Shown: one piece after another, positions 13,820-21,869 of the stretch
Position numbering within the stretch: position 1 is the first letter of the stretch
How the letters are laid out: each line of letters opens with the position of its first letter
Assembly (NCBI GenBank): GCA_013003465.1
Contig: JABDIZ010000083.1
Span: 1 to 25,481 of the forward strand
Length of the DNA stretch: 25,481 bases
Direction of reading: 5' to 3'
Source of the DNA: Rhodothermaceae bacterium
Lineage (GTDB): Bacteria > Bacteroidota > Rhodothermia > Rhodothermales > Rubricoccaceae
Program-made: the position numbers and the translations under genes
Notes under the pieces: model-generated
What the model saw: the letters and a program-made list of their open reading frames with translations, nothing else
Database searches by the model: none
What the model was told of the DNA's origin: nothing

Positions 13820-14643
13820 ACGCGCTCCGGAGCCATCGCTTTTCGATGCTCGATGTCGTAGCGCGCGCCTGCAGCCAGCACGTGCAGCTTCATCCCGATC
13901 AGGCTCACGGCATCGCCCGGGCGCGCGGAGTCCATCGAGGAGAAGTCGAGATCGGTCGGGTCGACCACCGTGACCGCCCCGCTGCCGACCACCTCGAAGA
14001 CACCCTCCGGACCGAGGAAGATGGCCGTGTCCTCGTCGAGCCCGACGCCGATCACGAAGGGGTTGAACGAGACGGCCGTTAGCAGGCGACCGAGACGGTC
14101 GCGCTGTCGGAAGTGCTGGTCTACGATCAGGCGGTTGGTGAGGCCGAGGCCAGGCGCGAGGATGACGCCATCGGCGCGGGGCGTGGCCCCGCTCGGGCCG
14201 CCCGCAATCATGTGCTCGGGCATGATCGCCGCCCCTGCGGAGGTTCCGCCGACATGGACGCCGTCGGCATTCAGGTGGCGGATGGCCTGCGCGACGGGCG
14301 TGCCGCCCAGGATGGTCGAGAGGCGGAGTTGGTTGCCGCCGGTCAGAAAGATGCCCGTCGCCTCCTCCAGCGTCGCCAAGCAGTCCTCTCGGTAAGCGTC
14401 CTGCCGCTTCTGAATGGGCAGCACCTCGACGGCCTCGGCGTACAGTTCCTCGAAGAGCGTGGCGTAGCGGTCGCCGGTGTCATCGAGTTCGGAGGCCGTG
14501 GGGATCACTACGAGACGGGCTTCCTCACCGCCGCAGAGCCGAACGAAGCGTTCGAGGATGACCCGGTCGGCTTTCTTTTTCTCCGCCCCTCCGACAGGGA
14601 CGATGAAGCCACGCTCGAGCGTGGGCGTACCGGGAGAAGGCAT
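13810..14643 (-). CDS. cphB: Cyanophycinase
   Basis: The protein has 277 residues of the peptidase S51 family. It hydrolyses cyanophycin to beta-Asp-Arg dipeptides in the cytoplasm. The nucleophile is Ser135 in VGGTSAGAA, with His177 in DQHFRQRDRLGRLL and Glu204 in GLDEDTA, a spacing that matches the Ser-His-Glu triad known from Synechocystis CphB. FLTGGNQLRL and the N-terminal VPVGGAEKK also fit. ATG 14643 is the start, 27 bp after the iadA stop, so the two form an operon in the order iadA-cphB. The 3' end overlaps the Uma2 remnant tail-to-tail by 10 bp. The length is family-typical and no key residue is missing. Confidence 0.95.
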   Translation of the reverse strand: MPSPGTPTLERGFIVPVGGAEKKKADRVILERFVRLCGGEEARLVVIPTASELDDTGDRYATLFEELYAEAVEVLPIQKRQDAYREDCLATLEEATGIFLTGGNQLRLSTILGGTPVAQAIRHLNADGVHVGGTSAGAAIMPEHMIAGGPSGATPRADGVILAPGLGLTNRLIVDQHFRQRDRLGRLLTAVSFNPFVIGVGLDEDTAIFLGPEGVFEVVGSGAVTVVDPTDLDFSSMDSARPGDAVSLIGMKLHVLAAGARYDIEHRKAMAPERVQD

Positions 14644-14670
14644 ACGGGTGGGAGTGTGGGGGACGGGGGA

Positions 14671-15843
14671 CTATTGGAAGGTACCCTTAATCACCGGCTC
14701 CCCGCCACGAACGTGCCAGCGGCCCCGCGCCATCACGTCGCGGATGCCGTGTGCTTCGTCCAGCACGACGAGATCGGCATCGTGGCCTGGAGCGATCCGC
14801 CCCTTGCGCCGAAGCCGCAGGTACCGGGCCGGATTCGAGGTGAACGGCGGCAAGACCTGCTCCAGCGGAACCCCCTCGCCGAGCAGCCGAGTGAGGAGAT
14901 CGGCCAGCGCCTGCGAGGTGGCGAAGTCCATATGCACCAACTCGCCCTGCGCGTCGAAGTGCGGTAGGCACCCGCCTCCATCGGAGGACACCGTGAGTAG
15001 CTCGGGCGGCAACCCGGCCTCGATGTAGGCTCGCACCGCTTCGGCCGCATCCACTTCGTCCTCGGCAGCCTCGTCGGGCGGAAACGCCGTCACATCGATG
15101 GTGACGCCGCGTTCGGTGAGGGCGAGGGCTTCGTCGAACAGTGCGCGGCGCCGGTTGACATGCGTAGGATGCACGGTCCGCGGCGGCAGTTCGGTCTCAT
15201 CCAACAAGCGGCGCACCAGCGCGAGCCCGCGCTCGCCATCGCCGAGGTGGCAGTGCAGCACCCCGGCTTTGCCCGTCATCAGCCCGGCCACGTGGCATTC
15301 GCTCGCCACGCGCGCGAACTCGTCGAAGGTCGGCTGACTGGAGCGATGGTCGGAGAGCGCCAGTTCGCCCATGCCGATGACTTCGGCGAGGTGCACGATG
15401 TCGCTGCGCACCGAACCCGTGAGCGTGGTCGGCGGGAGGTGATAGCCGCCGGTCCACGCGTAGGCCGAGAGCCCTTCGGCACGCAGCGCCCGCACCTGGG
15501 CCAGCACGCCGCCGGTCGAGCGCGTCAGATCGTCGGTGCCGAGCAGCCCCACCATGGTGGTGACGCCTGCCCCCGTATAACGCGTCAGCGACGGCGCTGG
15601 GGCGCGCGTGTGGAAGCCCGCCTCGCCTCCCCCGCCGGTGACGTGAACATGCGCATCCACCAGCCCGGGAACGAGTCGCCGTCCGTCGAGGTCGGTCACG
15701 TCCACCGCGAGGCCGCCCAACTGAGGTCGCTCGGTACCGACGTACAGGATGCGGCCCCCGCCGATGAGGATGTGGGTCACCCCGAGCGGATCGGGGGCGA
15801 ACGCATCCACGTTGAGCAGAAGTTGGAGAGGTGCAGAAGTCAT
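14671..15843 (-). CDS. iadA: Isoaspartyl (beta-aspartyl) dipeptidase
   Basis: From ATG 15843 there are 390 residues, an amidohydrolase-superfamily metalloenzyme. In this cluster it would split beta-Asp-Arg from cyanophycinase into Asp and Arg. Metal ligands and catalytic residues are visible: His65 and His67 in DAHVH, His199 in LHCHLGDG, His228 in HPTHVNR and Asp288 in VSSDGGG. At the position of the carbamylated Lys162 of E. coli IadA the protein has Glu160 (GMGELALSDHRSS). A Glu bridge at this place is, as far as I recall, found in a subset of the family. The open frame extends to 15912, but those residues do not look conserved. It is the first gene of the iadA-cphB operon and is divergent from the secreted protein at 15975. 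Confidence 0.92.
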   Translation of the reverse strand: MTSAPLQLLLNVDAFAPDPLGVTHILIGGGRILYVGTERPQLGGLAVDVTDLDGRRLVPGLVDAHVHVTGGGGEAGFHTRAPAPSLTRYTGAGVTTMVGLLGTDDLTRSTGGVLAQVRALRAEGLSAYAWTGGYHLPPTTLTGSVRSDIVHLAEVIGMGELALSDHRSSQPTFDEFARVASECHVAGLMTGKAGVLHCHLGDGERGLALVRRLLDETELPPRTVHPTHVNRRRALFDEALALTERGVTIDVTAFPPDEAAEDEVDAAEAVRAYIEAGLPPELLTVSSDGGGCLPHFDAQGELVHMDFATSQALADLLTRLLGEGVPLEQVLPPFTSNPARYLRLRRKGRIAPGHDADLVVLDEAHGIRDVMARGRWHVRGGEPVIKGTFQ

Positions 15844-15911
15844 CCAGGCGGCAGCGTAAAAAGCGCCCGAAGGTACTGCCGGAGCAACTTTTCGACACGA
15901 ATCGCGTTGCA

Positions 15912-15927
15912 TGCTAAAATGTTAGCA
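15912..15927. promoter_or_regulatory. Inverted repeat between divergent genes, possible operator
   Basis: TGCTAA-AATG-TTAGCA is a perfect 6-bp inverted repeat in an AT-rich patch midway between iadA (start 15843) and the gene at 15975. The position suits a site controlling one or both divergent promoters. No regulator gene is adjacent and no second copy was seen. Confidence 0.35.
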
Positions 15928-15974
15928 CTATGTCGTACTTTGCCTCGCGCCTACCCCATCAACCCGCCCGACCC

Positions 15975-16604
15975 ATGCGTGCTTTTCTGCTGATCGCCGC
16001 CCTCGCGCTTCCACTCACGACGCAGGCGCAGGACACACCTGCTGCTCCACCGGCCCCGCCGAGCCCCCCGGCTATCACCCAGGCTCCGCCCGCGCCTCCA
16101 GCGCCGCCAGCGGCACCTGCGCAAATTGCCCGACCGGCGCCTGCACCTTCAGCGGCGCCTGCGCCTCCAGCTCCCCCTGCGCCAGCTCCCCCTGCACCAC
16201 CACCGCCTCCGCCAGCATGGACGGCGCATGCGCAAGCTGTGCATGCCGCGGTCGAGGACTATCTCCTTGGCTTCTATGACGCCGAACCGGAGCGCCTCGA
16301 GCGCAGCCTGCACTCGAACCTCCAGAAAGTGGGCTACTGGCGGGATCCCGAAGGGACCTACCACTACGCCACGATGAACTACCAGCAGGCCCTGGATCTG
16401 GCTGCGCGCTGGAATACCGACGGCTCGCGCACCACCGCCGACTCGCCGCGCGACATCGTGTTGCTGGAAGTCAATGACCAGACCGCCATCGCCAAGCTCA
16501 CCGCCGTCTGGGGCATCGACTACTTCCACCTCGGCCAGTACGACGGAGAGTGGAAAATCATCAACGTGATCTGGCAGAGCCCACCGCCGTCCAGCGACTC
16601 GTAA
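15975..16604 (+). CDS. Secreted Pro/Ala-rich protein with NTF2-like (lumazine-binding-type) domain
   Basis: From ATG 15975 there are 209 residues. The signal peptide MRAFLLIAALALPLTTQAQ is followed by about 65 residues of Ala/Pro repeats (APPAPP type), a likely extended linker. The domain from about residue 85 to the end (VHAAVEDYLLGFYDAEPERLERSLH, KVGYWRDPEGTYHY, AIAKLTAVWGIDYFHLGQYDGEWKIINVIWQ) matches the SnoaL/NTF2-like putative lumazine-binding family, usually about 110-120 residues. Its ligand is unknown and the family is functionally diverse. The linker is encoded by an imprecise GC-rich repeat that may vary in length between strains. An upstream ATG at 15930 would hide the signal peptide and is rejected. 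Confidence 0.78.
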   Translation: MRAFLLIAALALPLTTQAQDTPAAPPAPPSPPAITQAPPAPPAPPAAPAQIARPAPAPSAAPAPPAPPAPAPPAPPPPPPAWTAHAQAVHAAVEDYLLGFYDAEPERLERSLHSNLQKVGYWRDPEGTYHYATMNYQQALDLAARWNTDGSRTTADSPRDIVLLEVNDQTAIAKLTAVWGIDYFHLGQYDGEWKIINVIWQSPPPSSDS

Positions 16605-16625
16605 GGCCACGAGCGAGCACCCCGC

Positions 16626-16661
16626 GAGAACATTCCGCTGCGCGAGCGGTCCACTGCTCTC
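16626..16661 (+). other. attC-like hairpin outside the array
   Basis: GAGAAC...CCGCT-GCGCG-AGCGG...GCTCTC forms nested inverted repeats, and GAGCGGTCCACTG (16644-16656) is identical to 13 bases at the right end of attC-like sites 1 and 5. The variable centre of an attC is missing, so it could be a deleted relic or a chance match in GC-rich DNA. Confidence 0.25.
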
Positions 16662-16682
16662 TTCCCGCTCGCCTCGCTGCCC

Positions 16683-17525
16683 GTGTCGCTCGCCACGTAC
16701 GAAGCCCACCGCTATGTCGTCCCGCTGCGGGAAGGCGGCTCGCTCCCGGCCGTCCTCGATACCGAGGGCGGTCTCTTCGTGACCAAGTTTCGCGGTGCAG
16801 GCCAGGGCGCACGTGCGCTCATCGCAGAATTGATCGTGGGTGGCTTGGCGGAACGGCTCGGGCTTCCCATCCCCGAAGTAGCGCTGATCCTGCTAGATGA
16901 CGGCTTCGGTCGGGCGGAGCCGGACCCGGAGATTCAGGACATCCTGAACGGCAGCCGCGGCCTCAACGTCGGCCTGCGCTACCTCGACGGGGCTTTCGGG
17001 TTCGACCCGCTGGCCGTGGGCGATCTCGTCGCCCCCGACCTCGCCGCAGCCATCGTCTGGCTCGACGCGCTCACGACCAACATCGACCGGACGCTCCGCA
17101 ACCCGAACCTGCTGTGGTGGGGCGACGACGCCCGCCTCTGGCTCATCGATCACGGCGCGGCGCTCTACTTCCACCACGACTGGCCAAGCATGACGCCGGA
17201 GCGTGCCCAGGCGCCGTTCGTCCCCATCCGAGAGCACGTGCTGCTGCCGCACGCCAGCGACCTTCACGTGGCCGATGCTCGACTGGCGCCCCTGCTCACG
17301 CCCGAGATGATCGCCAGCGTGCTGGACCCGATCCCAGCCGCGTTGCTGATGTATGCCCCAGAGGGACGCACGCCACCGTTCGCCAAGGCGGAGGCTAATC
17401 GAGAGGCGTACCGCGCGGTGCTCACGGCGCGCCTCGAAGCCCCGCGGAGCTGGGTGGCCGACGCGGAGCAGGCCCGTCTCGCCCTGGCCGATCGTCCCAC
17501 CGTACCCCTCGCCTACCGCCGATGA
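16683..17525 (+). CDS. HipA-like kinase-fold protein, short form
   Basis: The protein has 280 residues from GTG 16683. Kinase-type motifs are visible: Lys35 in FVTKFRG for nucleotide binding, LIAELIVGGLAERLGLPIPE (48-65), LDALTTNIDRTLRNPNLLW (128-145) with Asp135 and Asn140 as the catalytic-loop candidates, and LIDHGAALYF with Asp156 as the metal ligand. HipA toxins of about 440 residues phosphorylate glutamyl-tRNA synthetase. This shorter family is separate and its target is unknown. The stop overlaps the start of the DUF3037 gene (ATGA), a pairing seen in many bacteria, so the two products probably act together. No HipB-like DNA-binding antitoxin is present, which argues against a classical hipBA system. 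Confidence 0.82.
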   Translation: MSLATYEAHRYVVPLREGGSLPAVLDTEGGLFVTKFRGAGQGARALIAELIVGGLAERLGLPIPEVALILLDDGFGRAEPDPEIQDILNGSRGLNVGLRYLDGAFGFDPLAVGDLVAPDLAAAIVWLDALTTNIDRTLRNPNLLWWGDDARLWLIDHGAALYFHHDWPSMTPERAQAPFVPIREHVLLPHASDLHVADARLAPLLTPEMIASVLDPIPAALLMYAPEGRTPPFAKAEANREAYRAVLTARLEAPRSWVADAEQARLALADRPTVPLAYRR

Positions 17526-17914
17526 ACGCGCCGGAGCTGTTTGATTACGACTGGGCCGAGGTGCGAGTGGCACCCCACGTGCATCGGGGGGAGGTCGAGC
17601 CCGTCGGGGTGGTGCTGCATGCCCGGCGCGCGCACTTCCTCGGCGTCCGCCTCGCTCGCCCCGATGCCATTGCCGCGCGGTGCCACCTCGACCCCGCCTG
17701 CCTCGGTCGCTTTCTGGAGGCCTACCGTCGCGTGGGGGAGGCTGACGATGCCGGACCGCTGGGCCGTCTGCCTCCTTCGGAGCGATTCCACTGGATGACG
17801 GCCACACGCTCGACGGTGCTTCAGACCTCGCCCATCCATACGGGGCGTACGCGCGATGCCGCCGCCGCCCTCGATCACCTGTTCCACCTGCACGTCTCAC
17901 CTGCGCTCGTTTGA
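17522..17914 (+). CDS. DUF3037 family protein, partner of the HipA-like kinase
   Basis: The protein has 130 residues from ATG 17522, overlapping the kinase stop codon by four bases and so probably translationally coupled. The opening FDYDWAEVRVAPHVHRGEVEPVGVVLHARRAHFLGVRLA and the later FHWMTATRSTVLQTSPIHTG are typical of DUF3037, whose members usually sit beside HipA-like kinases. The function is unknown; it may modulate or present a substrate to the kinase. The length is family-typical. An 85-bp gap without clear signals separates it from the next gene, so the three plus-strand genes may share a transcript. Confidence 0.8.
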   Translation: MNAPELFDYDWAEVRVAPHVHRGEVEPVGVVLHARRAHFLGVRLARPDAIAARCHLDPACLGRFLEAYRRVGEADDAGPLGRLPPSERFHWMTATRSTVLQTSPIHTGRTRDAAAALDHLFHLHVSPALV

Positions 17915-17999
17915 AAACGCCGTGTGCTCGAACCTCGGGCCCGTCTGCAGCGTCTAGAGCGCCGACCCATTCCCACACCGCCCCCTGCCGCCCCGGTCC

Positions 18000-18803
18000 A
18001 TGACCGACTTCGACGATCTGAACGAGCCCTATTCCTTCGACGCGCTGGCCGAGGACCTGCTCGCCGCTGCCCCCATGGGGGCCCCGCCATCCGCGCATCT
18101 GCTCGCCTCTGGCGAAACCGGGGTGCAGTTCGAGTCGCTCGTGCTCTTCGCCGAACCGCTCTTCGCGACGTATGAGCTGGACATGGCCGATGCGTTCGCT
18201 CTGAAGGCTGATCCTGACGCCGCGTTGCCGGAAGTTCTGGCCGTACTGGAAACGGCCCGCATGCTGTGGGCTTTCTTCTCCCTCCCCCCGGATCAGCGTG
18301 TCAAGCGGCGCCCTGCCCTGGCGGCGCAGTTGGTCGGCCCAGATCCGAGCCAGGAGGACTGGATCGCTATCGAGTCGCTGCTGGACACGGTGGAGCCCTA
18401 CTGGCAGGCGATGCTCCCGCAGGAAATCGAAGCGGCCCAGCAGACCGGCCATCCGGCCCTCGACTTCGACGCGCTCCTGGAGCACCCGGCGTTCTCGCTC
18501 GTCCACGAGCAGGCGGGACGGGGCTACGGCCCCGAGGCGCTCAGCGAAATCGAGGCTCGCGCCCTCTTCGCACAGCCGCTCCTCGATGATCCAGCGACTC
18601 TGATCGACGACACCGCCTTCGAGGCGGCGATGGAGCGCGCCAGTGCGTACTGGGCGCTCGCTCAGCAGCCCTCGGCCGTCCGTGAGGACACGCTCCGCGA
18701 GACGGTGAAGGCCCTGGCCAATGGCAGCGGCAGCGCCGACGAGATCAAGGCCGAAGCGCAGCAGATGGTCGAGCGGTTCCACGCGCTCTTCCCCGAGCGG
18801 TAG
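18000..18803 (+). CDS. Conserved-looking acidic protein, unknown function
   Basis: The protein has 267 residues, strongly acidic, mostly predicted helix, with no signal peptide or membrane span. It is rich in Ala, Leu, Glu and Asp. Visible landmarks are the N-terminal MTDFDDLNEPYSFDALAEDLL, LETARMLWAFFSLPPDQR near the middle, and a C-terminal helix with ADEIKAEAQQMVERFHALFPER. No catalytic motif or known family is recognised. The codon pattern and the clean ATG 18000 support a real gene, although a long antisense frame spans the same bases. It sits between the kinase/DUF3037 pair and the YbdK homologue, 105 bp before the latter, all on the plus strand. Confidence 0.75.
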   Translation: MTDFDDLNEPYSFDALAEDLLAAAPMGAPPSAHLLASGETGVQFESLVLFAEPLFATYELDMADAFALKADPDAALPEVLAVLETARMLWAFFSLPPDQRVKRRPALAAQLVGPDPSQEDWIAIESLLDTVEPYWQAMLPQEIEAAQQTGHPALDFDALLEHPAFSLVHEQAGRGYGPEALSEIEARALFAQPLLDDPATLIDDTAFEAAMERASAYWALAQQPSAVREDTLRETVKALANGSGSADEIKAEAQQMVERFHALFPER

Positions 18804-18908
18804 CGCACCCGTGGCGCGCCCCGGTTTGCGATGTATGCAGCCGGATCGGTTTATTGCGAAGGTGCCCCGCTTCCGGGGCTTCCTCCCCCTTCGACCGCTC
18901 GGCATCTC

Positions 18909-20060
18909 ATGGAACTGGCCGCCCTCGACGCCCCGACCCGCATTCCGTTCAATGGCTCGCCACGCCCCACGCTCGGCGTCGAGTTGGAGGTGCAGATCCT
19001 CGACCCCGTCACGTTCAACCTGAAGTCGGGCTCGGTCGCCATTCTGGATCGGCTCGGCGACCATCCGAAGGTCAAGCAGGAGCTGACGCAGTCCACCATC
19101 GAGGTCATCACGGGTATCTGCGATTCGGTGGCCGACACGCGCGCCGACCTGACGGAATCGCTCCGCGAACTTTATGCTCTCGCCGACGAGCTGCACCTCA
19201 CGTTTGCGAGCGCAGGCACGCATCCGTTCGCGCAGTGGCGCGACCAGGACATCTTTCCCAACGAGCGCTACCAGCACCTCGTCGATAAAATCCAGTGGCC
19301 CGCGCGGCGGCTGCTCATCTACGGACTCCACGTCCACGTCGGTATCTCGTCAGGCGAGAAGGCCATCGCCATTTCGAACGCGCTGACGACCTACATCCCG
19401 CACCTGCTGGCGCTCTCCAGTTCATCGCCCTTCACGGACTTCGAGGACACGGGGCTTGCCTCGGCGCGCAGCAAAATCTTCGAGGGGATGCCGACGGCAG
19501 GCCTTCCGTTCCGCCTACATAGCTACGGCGAGTTCCAGCGTTTTATGAACACACTCGTCCGGGCGCGCGCCATCGAAACGATCCGCGAGATCTGGTGGGA
19601 CATCCGCCCGCACCCTGGCTTCGGGACGCTGGAGATCCGCGTGTGCGATGCGCCGAGCACCCTGCGCGAGGTGGCCGCGCTGACCGCGCTGACCCAGTGC
19701 CTCTGCGTGAGCATGGACGAGCAGTACGAAGCAGGCATCCCGATGAAGGTGCTCCGTGCGTGGATCGTCCGCGAGAACAAGTGGCGCGCCGCCCGCCACG
19801 GCCTCGACGCGGAGGTCATCCTCACCAACGACGGCGACCAGATGCCGCTGCGCGAGCACATCCCGCAGATGATCGACCGGCTGATGCCCTGCGCCGAGCG
19901 CCTCGGCTGCGCCGAGGAGTTGGGCGACGTGCTCCGCATCCTCAACGAAGGCGCGTCCTACGAGCGCCAGCGCCGCGTGTTCGAGACCACGAAGCGGCTC
20001 CCCGATGTGGTGGCGAGCCTGGCGAACGAGTTGCGCGCCGACGTAATGGCGACGGCTTGA
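18909..20060 (+). CDS. Carboxylate-amine ligase, YbdK/GCS2 family
   Basis: From ATG 18909 there are 383 residues, close to the usual 370-380 of YbdK. GCS2 family marks are GVELEVQILDP (Glu25 and Glu27, metal/nucleotide site), KQELTQSTIEVITGIC, FASAGTHPFAQW, YGLHVHVGI, and WWDIRPHPGFGTLEIRVCD near the C-terminal half. E. coli YbdK has weak glutamate-cysteine ligase activity in vitro, and its cellular role is unsettled. A gamma-glutamyl or other carboxylate-amine bond is the likely product. Residues from the open frame upstream of 18909 are not family-like. It is followed on the same strand by the M20 amidohydrolase after 158 bp, which leaves room for a separate promoter. Confidence 0.9.
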   Translation: MELAALDAPTRIPFNGSPRPTLGVELEVQILDPVTFNLKSGSVAILDRLGDHPKVKQELTQSTIEVITGICDSVADTRADLTESLRELYALADELHLTFASAGTHPFAQWRDQDIFPNERYQHLVDKIQWPARRLLIYGLHVHVGISSGEKAIAISNALTTYIPHLLALSSSSPFTDFEDTGLASARSKIFEGMPTAGLPFRLHSYGEFQRFMNTLVRARAIETIREIWWDIRPHPGFGTLEIRVCDAPSTLREVAALTALTQCLCVSMDEQYEAGIPMKVLRAWIVRENKWRAARHGLDAEVILTNDGDQMPLREHIPQMIDRLMPCAERLGCAEELGDVLRILNEGASYERQRRVFETTKRLPDVVASLANELRADVMATA

Positions 20061-20218
20061 GCAAAGCCGCATCTCGGGTGCCGGGCACTCCGCATACAGC
20101 CAGCGGAGCATCCTCGACGTAGGGGTTGCCCCGGGGATTGGGTGAACCTCTGCCCGGCGATGATGGCACGGGATTCGCTTATCTTGCGCGCTGTTTTGGT
20201 CACTCCCCCTGGACTGCT

Positions 20219-21433
20219 GTGCCTTCGCCTTCCACCCTCGAACGCGCTCCTGTGCACATTCCTTTCACCGACGCACAACTGCATGCGGTGCTCTCGCCCC
20301 TTCGGCGACACCTGCACCAGCACCCGGAGGTGGGGTTCCAAGAGCACGCGACCTCGCAGTTCGTGCGCGACTGGTTGAAACACCAGGGCTTCGAGATCCA
20401 CAGCCCCCTGGCCGGAACGGGTTTCTTCGTGGAGATCGAAGGAGCACAGCCCGGCCCCGCCGTCGGCTACCGTGCCGATATGGATGCGTTGCCCATTCAG
20501 GATGCGAAGGATGTCCGGTATGCGTCCAAGACCCCCGGCATCGCCCACCTCTGCGGCCACGACGCCCACATGACGATTGCCTGCGGCGTGGCGCTCCTGC
20601 TCCGCGAGGCAGCCGACCGGCTGCACGGCACAGTCCGGGTCTTCTTCCAGCCCAACGAGGAGAGCAGCCCATCAGGCGCCCCGGTGATGATTCAGGAGGG
20701 CGTTCTTGATGGCCTCCACGCGGCCTACTGCGTCCATGTGGATCCGACGATTGCCGTCGGGCGCTTCGGCGTCAAGGAAGGCGCACTGACCGCTGGCACA
20801 TCGCCGTTCATCGTTCGGATCGAGAGCGGGCAGGCCGGGCATTCGGCGCGTCCCCACGAGACCGTGGACACGGTCTGGCTCGCCACCCAAATCATGACGC
20901 AGTTCTATCAGTTGGCCGGTCGCGTGACGGATGCCCGCAAGACCGCGGTTATCACCGTCTGTCGACTACGCGCGGGCGAGGCGCTCAATGCCATCCCGGG
21001 TGAAGTCGAGTTCGGCGGGACCCTCCGCTGCACCGATGCCGAGACGCTGACCTACCTGCGTGAGAAGATGCGCCGCGTAGCCGGTTCCATGGCAGCGCTT
21101 TACGGCGCCGACGTGGATGTGGACTACGCCGACCGGCTCCCACCCGTTATCAACACGCACGACGAGACGCAGACGGTTCGCGAAGCTGCAGCGACCACGT
21201 TCGGCGCCGAGGCCGTACGAGAGATCCCCGTGCCGAGCATGGGCGGCGAAGACTTCGCATTCTACCTCGAGCGCGTGCCCGGCGCGATGGTCCGCATCGG
21301 CACTGCGAGCGGACGCGAGACGCGCTATCCGCTGCACCACGCCCGCTTCGACATCGACGAGACAGCCCTCGCGCTCGGCGCGCGCCTGATGAGCGAGGTG
21401 CTGATTCGAGATCTGGAAAAACGCGCCGCCTGA
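20219..21433 (+). CDS. M20D-family amidohydrolase (hippurate / IAA-amino-acid hydrolase type)
   Basis: With GTG 20219 as start there are 404 residues. The frame is open to 20126 but the family begins near LRRHLHQHPEVGFQE; GTG 20252 is an alternative. Metal-site motifs are RADMDALPIQ, HLCGHDAHM (Cys112, His114, His117), QPNEESSPSGAP with the Glu-Glu pair, the AYCVHVDP histidine and PSMGGEDFAFYL. GHSARPH marks the dimerisation/substrate domain. These cytosolic metalloenzymes remove amino acids or acyl groups from N-acyl amino acids; the substrate here is unknown. No signal peptide. It ends nine bases before the convergent small gene at 21443, whose terminator lies in its last codons. Confidence 0.9.
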   Translation: MPSPSTLERAPVHIPFTDAQLHAVLSPLRRHLHQHPEVGFQEHATSQFVRDWLKHQGFEIHSPLAGTGFFVEIEGAQPGPAVGYRADMDALPIQDAKDVRYASKTPGIAHLCGHDAHMTIACGVALLLREAADRLHGTVRVFFQPNEESSPSGAPVMIQEGVLDGLHAAYCVHVDPTIAVGRFGVKEGALTAGTSPFIVRIESGQAGHSARPHETVDTVWLATQIMTQFYQLAGRVTDARKTAVITVCRLRAGEALNAIPGEVEFGGTLRCTDAETLTYLREKMRRVAGSMAALYGADVDVDYADRLPPVINTHDETQTVREAAATTFGAEAVREIPVPSMGGEDFAFYLERVPGAMVRIGTASGRETRYPLHHARFDIDETALALGARLMSEVLIRDLEKRAA

Positions 21434-21443
21434 CTGGCGTGTT
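21416..21443 (-). terminator. Rho-independent terminator for the small minus-strand gene
   Basis: On the minus strand AACACGCC (21443-21436), an eight-base loop and GGCGCGTT (21427-21420) form an 8-bp stem with one G-T pair, followed by a T-run (complement of 21416-21421). It begins at the last base of the stop codon of the gene at 21443-21751 and overlaps the 3' end of the opposing amidohydrolase gene. Confidence 0.55.
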
Positions 21444-21751
21444 CAGTTCATCGGGAACCGAGGGCCCTCGCCCAGGATGGTGAGATCCTGGATGGCAAAC
21501 CACCCCTCGCCTTCCGTCCCTGCCGAGTTCTTGTAGGCGGTCGGCTCGCCCTCAGGGTTGGCTACCGGCATGATGTCCACGACGTAGGCGAGGTCCTTGT
21601 TGATGGTCTCGCCCGACGCGCTCTTGCCCACGGGCACGCCCGCTGACACATCGGCCACCCGGCCCTCCAGCGTCCCGAGCAGGCGACCCGCGCGGTCGTA
21701 CAGGTGGACGCGGACGCGCTTGCCGACGAGATCGTAGTTGGGCCGAGTCAT
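21443..21751 (-). CDS. Small conserved-looking protein, unknown function
   Basis: The protein has 102 residues from ATG 21751. The sequence alternates short beta-type segments (VRVHLYDRAGRLLGTLEGRVADVS, DLAYVVDIMPV, GWFAIQDLTIL) with polar loops, suggesting a compact SH3- or barrel-like domain. No signal peptide, membrane span or catalytic motif is seen, and no family is recognised. It stands alone on the minus strand with its own terminator, and its promoter would lie in the 118 bp shared with the divergent lamin-tail gene. Confidence 0.7.
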   Translation of the reverse strand: MTRPNYDLVGKRVRVHLYDRAGRLLGTLEGRVADVSAGVPVGKSASGETINKDLAYVVDIMPVANPEGEPTAYKNSAGTEGEGWFAIQDLTILGEGPRFPMN

Positions 21752-21869
21752 GGCGCACAGGCTGTGCCGTTAGAAAAAGTGAGGATGAGAGGCGCGGATC
21801 CCCGCGCTTGGACGACTTCACACCAACAGCAGGTGCGCAGAAGCTAGTCTCTGGCCTACTTTCCGCACC

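Noticed and set aside
16683..17914. Classical hipBA toxin-antitoxin system
   Set aside because: No HipB-like helix-turn-helix gene is adjacent and the kinase is only 280 residues; the partner is DUF3037.
16893..19337. 814-codon minus-strand open frame across four plus-strand genes
   Set aside because: It spans several well-supported plus-strand genes and their gaps, and has shadow-type composition without any recognisable domain.
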